Positions 30,391 through 40,362 of a stretch of 64,000 nucleotides of DNA are shown here, in pieces. Position numbers and translations under genes: made by a program. The notes under the pieces are model-generated. The model searched no databases, was not told where the DNA came from, and worked only from the letters and a program-made list of their open reading frames with translations. Position 1 is the first letter of the stretch; each line of letters opens with the position of its first letter. This DNA comes from Heligmosomoides polygyrus polygyrus (lineage: Eukaryota; Nematoda; Chromadorea; Rhabditida; Heligmosomidae). The stretch is taken from the NCBI GenBank assembly GCA_947396885.1, contig OX377204.1:96482728-96546727 (forward strand). Direction: 5' to 3'.

Positions 30391-32340
30391 CTTCGCCCCT
30401 CGGGGCGATCGAGGTCGCTGAACACTAATCTGAAGTTTGTTTTCGAGGTATCGATCGCCATCAATCGATATTGATCAAACTATCGATTTTTTGTGGATGT
30501 CGTCCAGGAGGTCCGAAACTTTAGCCCTGGGGTAGTCGAGGTCGTTGAACAAGAATCTGAAGTTCGTTTTCGAAGTATCGATCGCCACCAATCGATATTG
30601 GCCAAATTACGGGTCACGAAAATAGAAAATAGAAAAATAAAAAAACAGAAAATCACCAGAAATTAGCGGGGTCGAAAATGGGGGGAAATTATGACACGAA
30701 AATAGCGAAAAATACCCAGACGTCTTCTCCCTTCCTGGGAACTTCAGCCCTGGGGCAATCGAGGTCGCTGAACACGAATCTGAAGTTCGTTTTTGAGGTG
30801 TCGATCGCCATCAATCGATATTGATCAAACTATCGATTTTTTGTGGATGTCGTCCAGGAGGTCCTAAACTTTAGCCCTGGGGTAGTCGAGGTCGCTGAAC
30901 AAGAATCTGAAGTTCGTTTTCGAAGTATCGATCGCCACCAATCGATATTGGCCAAATTACGGGTCACGAAAATAGAAAATAGAAAAATAAAAAAACAGAA
31001 AATCACCAGAAATTAGCGGGGTCGAAAATGGGGGGAAATTATGACACGAAAATAGCGAAAAATACCCAGACGTCTTCTCCCTTCCTGGGAACTTCAGCCC
31101 TGGGGCAATCGAGGTCGCTGAACACGAATCTGAAGTTCGTTTTTGAGGTGTCGATCGCCATCAATCGATATTGATCAAACTATCGATTTTTTGTGGATGT
31201 CGTCCAGGAGGTCCTAAACTTTAGCCCTGGGGTAGTCGAGGTCGCTGAACAAGAATCTGAAGTTCGTTTTCGAAGTATCGATCGCCACCAATCGATATTG
31301 GCCAAATTACGGGTCACGAAAATAGAAAATAGAAAAATAAAAAAACAGAAAATCACCAGAAATTAGCGGGGTCGAAAATGGGGGGAAATTATGACACGAA
31401 AATAGCGAAAAATACCCAGACGTCTTCTCCCTTCCTGGGAACTTCAGCCCTGGGGCAATCGAGGTCGCTGAACACGAATCTGAAGTTCATTTTTGAGGTG
31501 TCGATCGCCATCAATCGATATTGATCAAACTATCGATTTTTTGTGGATGTCGTCCAGGAGGTCCTAAACTTTAGCCCTGGGGTAGTCGAGGTCGCTGAAC
31601 AAGAATCTGAAGTTCGTTTTCGAAGTATCGATCGCCACCAATCGATATTGGCCAAATTACGGGTCACGAAAATAGAAAATAGAAAAATAAAACTAGAAAA
31701 TTGGAAGAACTTAGCGGGGGGGGGGGAATCGGTGTCGAAAATGGGGGGAAATTATGACACGAAAATAGCGAAAAATACCCAGGCGTCTTCTCCTTTCCTG
31801 GGAACTTCAGCCCTGGGCACTCGAGGTCGCTGAACACGAATCTGAAGTTCGTTTTTGAGGTGTCGATCGCCATCAATCGATACTGATTAAACTATCGATT
31901 TTTTTGTGGATGTCGTCTAGGCGGTCAAAACTTTAGCCCTGGAGGTAGTCGAGGTCGCTCAATACGAATCTGAAGTTCGTTTCTGAAGTAGCGATTACCA
32001 TCAATCGATAATGATCAAGTTATGAGGCGCGAAAGTTGCGAAAAATAGCCAGACTTCTTCTATCATACTCTATACTAACGCGCTAAGCGCTGAATCATAC
32101 TATCGATCGGCGCCGGCGCCGCCGAAATTAGTCATAAAATAGGGGGGGGGGGGAAATTACGACACGAAAATAGCGAAAAATACCCAGACGTCTTCTCCCT
32201 GCCTGGGAACTTCGGCCCTGGGGCAATCGAGGTCGCTGAACACGAATCTGAAATTCGTTTTTGAAGTATCGATTACCTTCAATCGATACTGATCAAATTA
32301 CGTGGCGCGAAAATAGCGGAAAATACCCAGACTTCTTCTA
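30391..32340 (+). repeat. 350-bp tandem array (derived from R1-type phrases)
   Basis: Units begin at ACTTCAGCCCTGGGGCAATC at 30741, 31091 and 31441 (period exactly 350), with diverged units at 30391, 31803 and 32209. Each unit is two half-units of about 170 bp that share GTCGAGGTCGCTGAACA and GAATCTGAAGTTCGTTTT, plus ATCGATATTG words. The three central units are almost identical, implying recent homogenisation. Confidence 0.9.
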
Positions 32341-32530
32341 CGTGCCAGGGGATTCAGAAGACGCGCGGAATACGTCGCATGACGTGCCTGGGACTCAAAG
32401 AACGTGCCAAGGACGTCGTTCAACGTGATTGGGATCAGGTAGACGTGCCAAAGACGTCGCCAACATGTTTGGGGATTCAAGTAGACGTGCCGAAGGCGTC
32501 GTCCGCTAAGGGGGGATCATTGAGGGGGAC
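32340..32530 (+). repeat. Degenerate ~40-bp tandem repeat
   Basis: GACGTGCCTGGGACTCAA, AACGTGCCAAGGACGTCG, AGACGTGCCAAAGACGTCG and AGACGTGCCGAAGGCGTCG follow each other. Similar words occur in R1 (CGTGCCGAACACGTCGG). Confidence 0.6.
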
Positions 32531-32744
32531 CAGTACCAGTAATGGGGGACCGTTTCATTGGGGGAGGACAAGTAGTGAGGAAATAATGTATCGTCCTATC
32601 ATACTATATACTGTAAGCACTACGAGCCTTCTGTACTTCTAGGTAGGGAAGAAGGCTCTACGAGTAGAGCAGCTAGCTTGATTTGATTGTCCTCAGCTTA
32701 GTGATACTGCAACACCGCGCGAATCGCGCAAGTGCGAGGCACGC

Positions 32745-33134
32745 CTATCGGAATCTGGAACGGTCGCTTGGACGGGGGTGTACTTCAGGATTTTGGTCTG
32801 TCGTGCAGCACCCTCGCCGATGATCAGCGAACTCGTCGCAGCAGGATGAAGATGACTCCCGTTTGTCGACGTCGTCGATGACGTGCAGTTTTTGAGGGAG
32901 GCAGCAGTCCTCGGTAGCCTTCATAACGGCGTCAGCGTTGTTCATTCGAGTGAGTTCGTCTTCTTCGTCTATCCAGAGCACTTCGTCCACTGAAACGCCG
33001 AGCTCAGCCATTTTCTTCTTGAAGGCTTCGAACAGGTCGTGCTTGTCCCTGTAGGTGACCGTGATTCGAGGCATGCGAGTCATGCGGATTCTGAAGGTGA
33101 TGGACTTAGTTTCGGAAGCGGATTCATCAACCAT
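32745..33134 (-). CDS. PBL family protein copy 5 (subfamily A, truncated tail), 129 aa
   Basis: Starts MVDESASETKSITFRI at 33134. Domain: MPRITVTYRDKHDLFEAFKK, VLWIDEEDELTRMNNADAVM, KLHVIDDVDK. The tail keeps SSSSCCDEFADHRRGCCTTD and stops at SDRSRFR, before the His and Cys segments, where similarity to the other copies ends. It stands head-to-head with copy 6, about 1 kb apart. Probably a 3'-truncated copy; could still be translated. Confidence 0.5.
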   Translation of the reverse strand: MVDESASETKSITFRIRMTRMPRITVTYRDKHDLFEAFKKKMAELGVSVDEVLWIDEEDELTRMNNADAVMKATEDCCLPQKLHVIDDVDKRESSSSCCDEFADHRRGCCTTDQNPEVHPRPSDRSRFR

Positions 33135-33190
33135 GATGTTGAGGACGGAGTGAGTGCGGAGCCGATGGCGAGGCGCTTAAGTAGCCCTTG
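33135..33190 (-). promoter_or_regulatory. PBL copy 5 core promoter
   Basis: Minus-strand TACTTAA starts at 33183, 49 bp before the ATG, with CACTCACTCCGTCC between. Confidence 0.55.
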
Positions 33191-33420
33191 CCTTGAAAAT
33201 CATCGACCGACTTGTGAAAGATTGCACCATCGCGTATGGAGTGTTTCGGAGGGCTGCGTCGCGTCATCACCCGCAGCGTTTGTTAGATGAATCATCTCTT
33301 TGTAAACATCAGAAAGAACTCAAAAAGTCCTTATCTTTCCACCAATTTGCTGGGTTAGGCCAACTCATTAGTCCAGTTCTGTTTCTGATTTTAATGCTGA
33401 TCATCGCAAATGAATAAACG
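33191..33420 (-). repeat. PBL copy 5 5' flank
   Basis: GATTGCACCATCGCG, CCTTATCTTTCCACCAATTT and GATCATCGCAAATGAATAAA match 7680-7880 and, inverted, 37800-37970. Confidence 0.55.
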
Positions 33421-33539
33421 ATCTCCCTTTTGTAACTCGCGATTTAATAGCCAAAGTAACGAAGAGTTGTCCTCCGAAAATTGAACGAGTTTTCCCACAG
33501 TGTGACACCGTGCCCACAGTATTCGGACGATTTTTGTAG

Positions 33540-33630
33540 TGTATATTGGAAACGGGCGCGTGTAGCGCAGTTGGAGGAGGCGCCGACTGTCGCGTGCACC
33601 CGATACCAGGTTCCTGGTTCGGATTTCCCG
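33540..33630 (+). ncRNA. tRNA-like pol III promoter unit
   Basis: Box A-like TAGCGCAGTTGG and box B-like GGTTCGGATTTCC about 58 bp apart. Downstream lies an inverted repeat CTGGTACCAATTCGCC / GGCGAATTGGTACCAG around 33648-33690. The anticodon arm does not fold properly, so this is a tRNA-derived repeat rather than a tRNA gene. It lies between the divergent PBL copies 5 and 6. Confidence 0.45.
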
Positions 33631-33789
33631 CCCAGGCCAACCAGTCTGGTACCAATTCGCCAACCCTCCGGGGTCGGCGAATTGGTACCAGACTTGTCTG
33701 GGAAGGATAGAGCGCTGACTTGTTCATCGGCTGGCCACCGCAAGTCATTATATGGCCAAATGCCCATTCAAAACGCCTCCAGGATATCC

Positions 33790-34155
33790 CGTAGAAGTAG
33801 AATGCGTGGCGCATCCCAAAAGGGATTGAGTAACGCCGTCCTTTATCCTTTTTATCACTGCAATTGTCCGCATCGCATCGTCCGGCGAGCCTTCGAGGCG
33901 CTGGAAACGCCACGAGCGGGTTCTCTCGTCCGGGCGCTGAGTCAGTTCGTTCGGTCGGAGCGTGGCAGGAATGTCCCTTTCTCTGCGCTCTGGCCGTTCC
34001 GCTGCTTTGGTTGCCCTCTGCTCGTAGACGCTTTCAAACGCGATAGTACAATCCTCCACAAGTCGCTCGCTGACTCGGCCGTCGGTCGTCTGCTGAAACG
34101 ACAGGCTATTTAAACGCCTCGCCGTCGGCTCCGCACTCACTCCGTCCTCGGCATC
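33790..34155 (+). promoter_or_regulatory. PBL copy 6 5' flank and core promoter
   Basis: GAATGCGTGGCGCATCCC, CCGGGCGCTGAGTCAG, TCCCTTTCTCTGCGC and CTCGTAGACGCTTTCAAACG; TATTTAA at 34107-34113 begins 49 bp before the ATG; CACTCACTCCGTCCTCGG follows. The longest flank that can be aligned with copy 3. Confidence 0.6.
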
Positions 34156-34692
34156 ATGGCCGATGAATCCGCTCCAGAAACCGAGTCCGTCACCTTCAGA
34201 ATGCGCATAACTCGCATGCCTCGAGTCACGGTCACCTACAAGGACAAGCACGACCTGTTCGAAGCCTTCAAGAAGAAAATAGCTGAGCTCGGCGTTTCTG
34301 TGGACGAAGTGTTCTGGATAGGCGCAGAATACGAACCGATTCAAATGAACGACGCTGATTCCGTTATGAAGGCTGCTCAGGCCTTCGGTGCTCAAAAACT
34401 GCACGTCATCGACGACGCTGACGAAGAGCAGTCATCATCGTCGCGCTGCGACAAGTCTGGCGATCATCGACGAGGACGCTGCTCGACGGAGCACAACCAT
34501 GGAGGACACCTCCGTCCACGCGAGCGTTGCGGAGGTCACTGTAGACTCTCAGAACGACCCCCACACCTCCATCATCACCACCACCGTCACCACCACCAGA
34601 ATCCCGTACCCGCTTGTGTGCATTGTTCTTGTTCGACCTGGTGTCCTACGATGGGGAGTGGCTGCGGCTGCGGCTGTTTCCATGGCTTCTGA
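34156..34692 (+). CDS. PBL family protein copy 6 (subfamily A), 178 aa
   Basis: MADESAPETESVTFRMRITR opens it. VTVTYKDKHDLFEAFKKK at about 24-41, VFWIGAEYEPIQMNDADSVM at 52-71, KLHVIDD at 81-87. One conserved acidic Asp (WID) is Gly here. The tail has DHRRGRCSTEHNHGG, a His-rich stretch with HHHHHRHHHQ, then PACVHCSC and GCGCGCFHGF. The +1 frame (34388-34843) is open along the whole tail and beyond. Conserved 3' UTR words follow. No defect seen, so this is a candidate functional copy. Confidence 0.6.
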   Translation: MADESAPETESVTFRMRITRMPRVTVTYKDKHDLFEAFKKKIAELGVSVDEVFWIGAEYEPIQMNDADSVMKAAQAFGAQKLHVIDDADEEQSSSSRCDKSGDHRRGRCSTEHNHGGHLRPRERCGGHCRLSERPPHLHHHHHRHHHQNPVPACVHCSCSTWCPTMGSGCGCGCFHGF

Positions 34693-35121
34693 GATTTGTG
34701 TGGGTCTGTTGTTGGTCTCCCAGCCCGGTTTGAAAATGCAGTTCAAGCTGGATGAGGCGCATTTGCATGGGGTGCTGGTCAGTTTTAGAACTAATACGAG
34801 TGAGCTTCGCATGTTGTTTGCCCTGAACTCCCACCCAACCTGAACTGTGTGTGCCTGGTTTTGCATTTCAGTTTCTATCACATGTTATGTTGTACTGTTT
34901 CCATTATTATTCTACCCAGACGTTGTGAATTTGTGTTCTGTTGTGTGATATGATAATACATAGCAATGAATACGATTCTCTGAAAAAATGAGCAGATAGA
35001 AACTTCAGAAAAGTTTAAGCTGATGGTTCTTCCTTCGTTGTTAAACGGCCACTACTGGCTGCAAAATGAGTTCGAAGAAAGTCTCGTTCTAGGAATGAGG
35101 TTCGCGTCAACTCATCTGTGA
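34693..35121 (+). repeat. PBL copy 6 3' UTR and flank
   Basis: GCAGTTCAAGCTGGATGAGG, GGGGTGCTGGTCAGTTTTAG, GTGCCTGGTTTTGCATTTC, GCAATGAATACGATTCTCTG, then CACTACTGGCTGCAAAATG. The polyA-like hexamer is AATGAA rather than AATAAA. Confidence 0.55.
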
Positions 35122-35132
35122 GGTAGTAACAG

Positions 35133-35650
35133 ACAATTATAAACGGCGGATATCAGGACCGGCTCACCGTAACCGCAGTGCGGGTCGCGCCGAGACTTTT
35201 GCTGTCTGCGCCCTCCATCTTAGAGATCGCGCGTTGGCGTCCACGTTGCGACGTCCGATCGATGTCCTAATGGCATCGTCGGTAAGTGGGTCGTGGCGTA
35301 GTAGGTATGGGTTTGCTTCATGCGTAGGATGTCGGGGGTTCGGTTCTCCTGCGTCGTGGCACTCTTGCATTTCAGCTGAGTGTCTGAGATCTGGGAGGTT
35401 TCGACGTCCACACGACATTGCGCATTTTTTGCGCATTGTTTCAGCCGTATGCGCTTCGCCGCTTGAAGAGCGCAGAACCCAGCCGCGGACTCTCACTGAG
35501 CGAAGAAAGCAGTCGCCATACGAGCAGCTTGTATGGCACGCACCCTGGAGTCCCTTTCCTAGGCTGGCTCTGCGATTGCACAAAGCACGTCTCACCTGAC
35601 GCCTAAGGTTACGGTAAGCAGGTTCTGATATCCGCCGTTTATAATCATGT
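35133..35650. mobile_element. Foldback element with tRNA-like unit and 11-bp duplication
   Basis: Ends TTATAAACGGCGGATATCAG and, inverted, CTGATATCCGCCGTTTATAA. GGTAGTAACAG is repeated at 35122-35132 and 35651-35661. A plus-strand tRNA-like unit at about 35290-35360 has box A GTGGCGTAGTAGG and box B GGGTTCGGTTCTCC. Duplication length of 9-11 bp is closest to MULE elements (inference). It splits a PBL 3' flank from its mariner-like end. Confidence 0.6.
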
Positions 35651-35812
35651 GGTAGTAACAGGATGGTACAAAAATAATGGCCGTTTTGAAGCAACATTTT
35701 GAAGCCAAGTTTTGTACTTTAACTTGCTCCACAGCAAAGGTTTTCAATCATCGAAATAACAACCAAAAGAATAAACTCATTTCTGCAAACGATAAAGCAC
35801 ATAGTTTATTAC
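35651..35812 (+). repeat. mariner-like terminus relic
   Basis: ACAGGATGGTACAAAAATAA, TGGCCGTTTTGAAGCAAC and TCGAAATAACAACCAAAAGA match the starts at 13735, 29621 and 43736. No second terminus is found. Confidence 0.5.
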
Positions 35813-35820
35813 CATTTTCC

Positions 35821-36319
35821 GGATCTATCCTAGTCCGGGGGGGGGGCACATAACTAAAAAGCATTATATGTACAAATTCATTTGAGAGTTACCGAGCGAC
35901 TCCTGCACAACACCACAGGACCCTAAGCAAGAAAAAGTCAAAAAGAAAAAACGAAAAAATTAAATTTCTTGCGGTTGTAAGCCGGCAAAGTTGTGTGCAG
36001 TCCTCACCATGTTGGATCCAGTTATAACATGTCAGGCGGCGGTCAGCACGCGGCATGCGGCTTCATGCGCCCTATTCACCATGTTCGATCCTGGTTTAAC
36101 ATGTCAGCGGGCGGTCAGCACGCGGTATACCTCCATTCCGTCGCTCTTTGCCCGCCGAGACGGTTGTAAACCGCGGCGATTTTTTTTTGTTTGTTCATTT
36201 CTTTGTTTGTTTTTTGGTTTCTTTTAAGTTCCAACTCGTTCTCTAGGAACCGCTCGGTAAGTCTAAATCCATTTTGTCACATACTTTTTAATTATGTGGC
36301 CCCGGACTGGGATAGATCC
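35821..36319. mobile_element. GGATCTATCC-family MITE, copy C, with 8-bp duplication
   Basis: Left GGATCTATCCTAGTCC plus poly-G, right CCCCGGACTGGGATAGATCC. CATTTTCC repeats at 35813-35820 and 36320-36327. The interior has two CACCATGTT...ACATGTCAG blocks. Confidence 0.85.
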
Positions 36320-36327
36320 CATTTTCC

Positions 36328-37575
36328 ATTTTGTCGTCGAATTGGACACTTTTCAAGTTTGATTGAACACTCTTCTAGGCTATGTAGTTTAAGACCTTTG
36401 AAATCAAAGCGAATTCTTCCAAATCAAAATATGCTTCTTCTACATTGAACTAGAGGCTCTCCGAAAATGTTCGAATAACTTTTTGCTCAGGGAAAATTTG
36501 AGTAGAACTTTCTTTGAAATTCTTTCTTTCTTTGAACATAGATTTGAAATTTACAAACGTTTGTTTTTTGAGGAAAACCAATGCCTTCAAGCTTGTTTTG
36601 AAGGGCAGGAAGGTGGCCATTTTATAATTTCAAAACAGAGATTGCGCCACGCCTTCGTCCGAAACTTCGCTATTTTTATTCGATTGATAGCAAAAATTCT
36701 GGGATCTATCCTAGTCCGGGGGGGGGGCACATAACTAAAAACTAGGCAACAAAATGAATTTGAAACTTACCGAGCGGCGCCTAGAGAACGAGTTGGAGCC
36801 TAAAAGAAACCGAAAACCAGCGAACAAACGAAAAAAATAAAAAATCACCGCGGTTTACAACCGTCTCGACGGGCAAAGAGCGACGGAATAGAGTCATGCC
36901 GCATGCTGACCGCCGTTTGACATGTTACAACCAGGATCTAACATGGTGAGGAGGGTACACAACTTTGCCTTCTTACAACCGTAACAAATGCAATTTTTTC
37001 GTTTTTTCTTTGTGACTTTTCTTGTTTAGGTCCTGTATTGTTCTGTAGGAGCCGCACTGTAATTCTTGAGTGAATTTGTCACATATGCTTTTTAGTTATG
37101 TCGCCCCCCCCCGGACTAGGATAGATCCAAATTCTGTTTACATGCAGTTTCACACCTGCAAGCGGTGCAACGTAAACAATCGTAAAAAAACGCACATATC
37201 CTAACTTTGTTGCTGCATGTAAGTAGTGTTTACACTATTAATCAAATAAGCACTGCGCGATCCAGTCTTTTAATTGACTTCATTGATGTCTGCCTTATTG
37301 CGCCTTAAAACTTTTTTTTTCAAAAAAAAAATGAAATTTTTATAAAATTACTACACTCGTTGAGGCAGGTAAACTAAAAAATTTCAAAGAAAGTTCTACC
37401 AAGTTTTTCTTGAACAAAAACTATTCTATCTTAGTGAGTCTGTAATTTAACCAGCCTAAAGGTCATTCCGATTTGGAAGAGTTCGACTTGATTTCAAAGG
37501 TCTTGGACTAGCCTAAAAAAGTGTGAATTTGACTTGAAAAGTGACCAATTCCACGTGAAAATGGTGTGTATTCAA
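36328..37575. mobile_element. AT-rich long inverted repeat, copy 2 (interrupted)
   Basis: Same family as 13850-15310: TTGGACACTTTTCAAG, GGGAAAATTTGAGTAGAACT and GATTGCGCCACGCCTTCG on the left half; TTTCACACCTGCAAGCGG, AAATTTCAAAGAAAGTTC and GGTCTTGGACTAGCC on the right. MITE copy D is inserted at 36702-37128. The uninterrupted copy near 14850 shows the empty site. Confidence 0.65.
36702..37128. mobile_element. GGATCTATCC-family MITE, copy D, with 8-bp duplication and empty-site homologue
   Basis: AAATTCTG at 36694-36701 and 37129-37136. The homologous foldback at about 14850 has a single ATTCCTG at this place, so the insertion and the duplication are confirmed within the window. Poly-G and poly-C tracts lie just inside the ends. 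Confidence 0.9.
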
Positions 37576-37689
37576 TCAGCGTAAAACTCTGGAGTTCTGG
37601 AGGCGACGACATCGTCGAATGCCTTTTTTGCATCGTTTAACAATGTTCGAAGAAATGATACCCCGCCTACTCAACGGCGTCCCGTGTTG

Positions 37690-38136
37690 GTTTGAAGAGA
37701 TTGGGCTGCCACATGGTCCCGCAAAGATCGCTCGAATACTGTGGGCAAACTCGTTGTTATGCTTGGCTGTTTAGTCGCGAGTTACAAAAGGAAGGGGTAG
37801 CGAGATCGTTATTTGTTTACGATGTTGAGCATCAAACTAAGAGATGGAGTTGGGCTAATGAACTGGCCAAACCCACCAAATTGGTTAAAAGACAAGGACT
37901 GTTTTCATTCTTTCTGATGTTTACCCAGAGATGATTCATCCAACCAAAGCTGCGGTTGATGACGCATTCCTTTGAAACGCGTGTACGGGCAACGGTCAAC
38001 AGAAGCAGTGAAACGGCGAGAGCGCAGGGAACGAGAGACTCTTGCTGCGACACGAGCGAACGAGCTGACTCAGCGCCCGGCTGAGACACGTCTGTCGCCT
38101 GCGTCTCTACAGGACCCGCTGACCGTTGCGGATACT
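37690..38136 (+). repeat. Orphan PBL 5' flank (no gene)
   Basis: TCGCTCGAATACTGTGGGC, GCGAGTTACAAAAGGAAGG, CCACCAAATTGG, GATGATTCATCCAAC and CTGACTCAGCGCCCGGC are the PBL 5' flank. The sequence stops short of the TATA box, and a hAT-like foldback begins at 38137. Confidence 0.55.
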
Positions 38137-38732
38137 GGCACTATTGTACTTTACGGACTCCAGGGGACGAGGAGAGGTCGAAAAAAATTTTTCGCCCAAA
38201 CCTCGTCCAGGGGAGTTATTTGGGGTGCTGATCACGAATCTGACATGCGTTTTTGAAATTTCGGCCGATTACGGTAGGTTACGGTAGGTACCGGTGACTA
38301 AGGCTGTCGAGGTCATAATCACCGATTTCGCCCAAACTTCGCCTATGGGGGTTATTCGGGGTGCTGATCACGAATCTGACATCCGTTATTCGTTTTACGC
38401 TGGAGTTTGGGCGCAATCGGTGACCATTACCTTACTCACCGGTACCCACCGTAACCTACCGTATTTCAGCGTAAAACGAAAAACGGTTGTCAGATTCGTG
38501 ATCAGCATCCCAAATAACCCCCTTAGGCGAAGTTTGGGCGAAATCGGTGATTATGACCTCGACAGCCTTAGTCACCGGTACCTACCGTAACCTACCGTAA
38601 TCGGCCGAAATTTCAAAAACGGATGTCAGATTCGTGATCAGCATCCCAAATAACCCCCCTGGACGATGTTTGGGCGAAAAAATTTTTTCGACCTCTCCTC
38701 GTCCTCTGGAGTCCCGAAAGTACAATAGTGCC
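38137..38732. mobile_element. hAT-like long inverted repeat with 8-bp duplication
   Basis: GGCACTATTGTACTTTACGG on the left, CGAAAGTACAATAGTGCC on the right. Flanks CGGATACT (38129-38136) and CAGATACT (38733-38740) match at 7 of 8 positions. Inside are four GATCACGAATCTGAC or inverted blocks and GGTAGGTTACGGTAGG words. Confidence 0.7.
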
Positions 38733-39049
38733 CAGATACTTGCTGTAGAAGGGAACTGCATTTCAGAACGAAGACCATGTTCCAGAAGGGTGCGACTTTC
38801 CTATTGTCGTCGTCGTCGATCCTAAGGGCCTGTTCATACTTCGCGACAAGAGCGACTCATCGCCCGTGCAAAACATGCATACCGATGCAAACCGAGCGCG
38901 CTCCGCCAAAAAGTGTTCATGCTCGAGCGTCGGCGCCGTCGCTCCAGTCGCTCTTGTCGCTCTTGTCGCCTGTTCACACTTCGCGCCGGCGCCGGAAACG
39001 ACTGGAGCGACTGGGGCGACGAACGGAGTGTGGAGTACGTAATTACACC

Positions 39050-39117
39050 TCACTAGTGCTGGAAGGCGCACTAGTGCTGGAAGGAACGATTCCTGTTCTG
39101 ACGTTCTTCATACAAAG
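39050..39117 (+). pseudogene. Captured exon fragment, upstream of intron (copy 1)
   Basis: The repeat CTAGTGCTGGAAGG occurs twice, encoding LVLEG twice, then a segment ending at CAAAG with the donor GTAAGG. The related copy at 42600-42689 keeps LVLEGELVLEGNDSCSDVLH. I do not recognise the parent gene. Confidence 0.4.
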
Positions 39118-39311
39118 GTAAGGAGTGCTTTTATGTCTATTTTGAGTGCCAGACTGACAATGTAGGTAATATGATTGCTCGCTTCTGTCTGTTTCAGTTC
39201 CTAACAACTTTTTTGACTAAAAATATGGCTGTTTGCTTGTGTTTGTCTCAGTTTCCAGAAACTTTTTGCTAATATAACTCCTTGCTTGTTTCTGTTTCAG
39301 TTTCCAAGAAC

Positions 39312-39514
39312 GGTACATGTCGCGTAGGTGAGCAGCGTTGGTAGGTGGGAGCGCGCCTGCAAATAGTAACCAAACAGAGCACAGGTCGAACATATGTCAG
39401 GTCATCAGGGTGCCAACTGTACATGCCCTCTCTGAATGGCATGCCCATTCAGAGAGGTATAGTAGGTTTAGGCGTTCCCATTTACTAATGCTGCTCACCT
39501 ACGCGACATATACC
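39312..39514. mobile_element. 203-bp hAT-like MITE with perfect 8-bp duplication
   Basis: GGTACATGTCGCGTAGGTGA and TCACCTACGCGACATATACC are inverted ends. CCAAGAAC is duplicated at 39304-39311 and 39515-39522. The centre holds CCTCTCTGAATGG / CCATTCAGAGAGG. The second captured-fragment copy (42873) shows the uninterrupted exon. Confidence 0.8.
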
Positions 39515-39687
39515 CCAAGAACTAATGCAATTGAATAGTTAGACGTGAAGACACTCCTATTCACTTGACATTTTGGGCCACGAAGTAGACGTTATGCTGC
39601 AATTACGTACACCACACTACATCCGCCGCCCCAGTCGCTCTTGTCACCCTTGTCGCTCTTGTCGCTCCAGTCGCTCTTGTCGCCTGT

Positions 39688-39810
39688 TCATAGGCTTATG
39701 TTATACTTCGGCGACGCTGTGTTGCGCGGGCTGCTACGCACTGCGTGGCAGCCCGTGTAACACTGTCGCCGACGTCGCCGAAAACACCGTCGCCGAAGTA
39801 TAACATAGGC
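39688..39810. mobile_element. Short MITE with ATA duplication
   Basis: GGCTTATGTTATACTTCGGC and GCCGAAGTATAACATAGGCC are inverted. ATA flanks both ends inside the word TTCATACTTCC of the host element. The centre is GCTGCTACGCAC / GTGGCAGCCC. Confidence 0.65.
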
Positions 39811-39870
39811 CATACTTCCGCGCACTCTGCGCTCTTCTCGCTGCTGTCGTGAAGTATGAACAGGGCCTAA

Positions 39871-39977
39871 GGTATATGGTATACTTCGACGACAGTATTG
39901 CGAGGCGGGCTGTTATGCACTGTATAGCACCCTCCCAGCACTGTCGCCGACAGCGTCGCCGAAGCATAACGTATGCC
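39871..39977. mobile_element. Short MITE
   Basis: GGTATATGGTATACTTCGAC and GCCGAAGCATAACGTATGCC are imperfect inverted ends. It starts directly after the TAA that ends the preceding element. Confidence 0.55.
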
Positions 39978-39981
39978 TTAA

Positions 39982-40121
39982 GGCCTTCGCACACTTTCGC
40001 CGCGACGCGGCGCGGCACCTCGATTGCCATAGATATCGATTTGCCCCGCGAGGCGATTCTGCGTCTCTGCCCCATGCTTAAAGAAAGGGCTGCCGCGTGG
40101 CGGCGAAGGTGTGCGAAAGCC
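39982..40121. mobile_element. Short GC-rich MITE
   Basis: GGCCTTCGCACACTTTCGCC and GGCGAAGGTGTGCGAAAGCC are inverted; TTAA lies at the left and TTTA at the right. The centre is CATAGATATCGATTTGCCCC. Confidence 0.7.
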
Positions 40122-40125
40122 TTTA

Positions 40126-40215
40126 GCCCTAGTTTATACTTCTGCCGCCACGCGGCGCGGCATCATGCTTGTCATAGATATTGATTTATGGCGCCGCGCG
40201 GTCGATATCCATCCT
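40126..40215. mobile_element. Truncated GC-rich MITE
   Basis: CCCTAGTTTATACTTCTGCC starts it and GCGCCGCGCGGTCGATATCC is its far part; the centre is TCATAGATATTGATTTATGG. The right terminus is missing. Confidence 0.5.
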
Positions 40216-40362
40216 GACCATGATCCCTCTGTCCCTTTCAACCTTCCCGTCTGCTCGTTCTTCTCGTTCTCAAAAAGCCACTGAATCACCTCTTCTAGGA
40301 CACTAGGTCCTAAACGCCTCCATCAACACCTATATTTTGGTGCATCGACCTAACAAGCCTAA

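Larger units (their letters stand above)
38826..39867. mobile_element. Harbinger-like element carrying an intron-containing gene fragment
   Basis: Ends GGGCCTGTTCATACTTCGCG and TGAAGTATGAACAGGGCC, with TAA at 38823-38825 and 39868-39870. Inside is a gene piece with a spliceosomal-type intron (GGTAAG donor at 39118, TGTTTCAG acceptor at 39300) homologous to 42590-42980. Two further MITEs (39312-39514 and about 39688-39810) are inserted in it. About 1.04 kb; no transposase. Confidence 0.7.
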
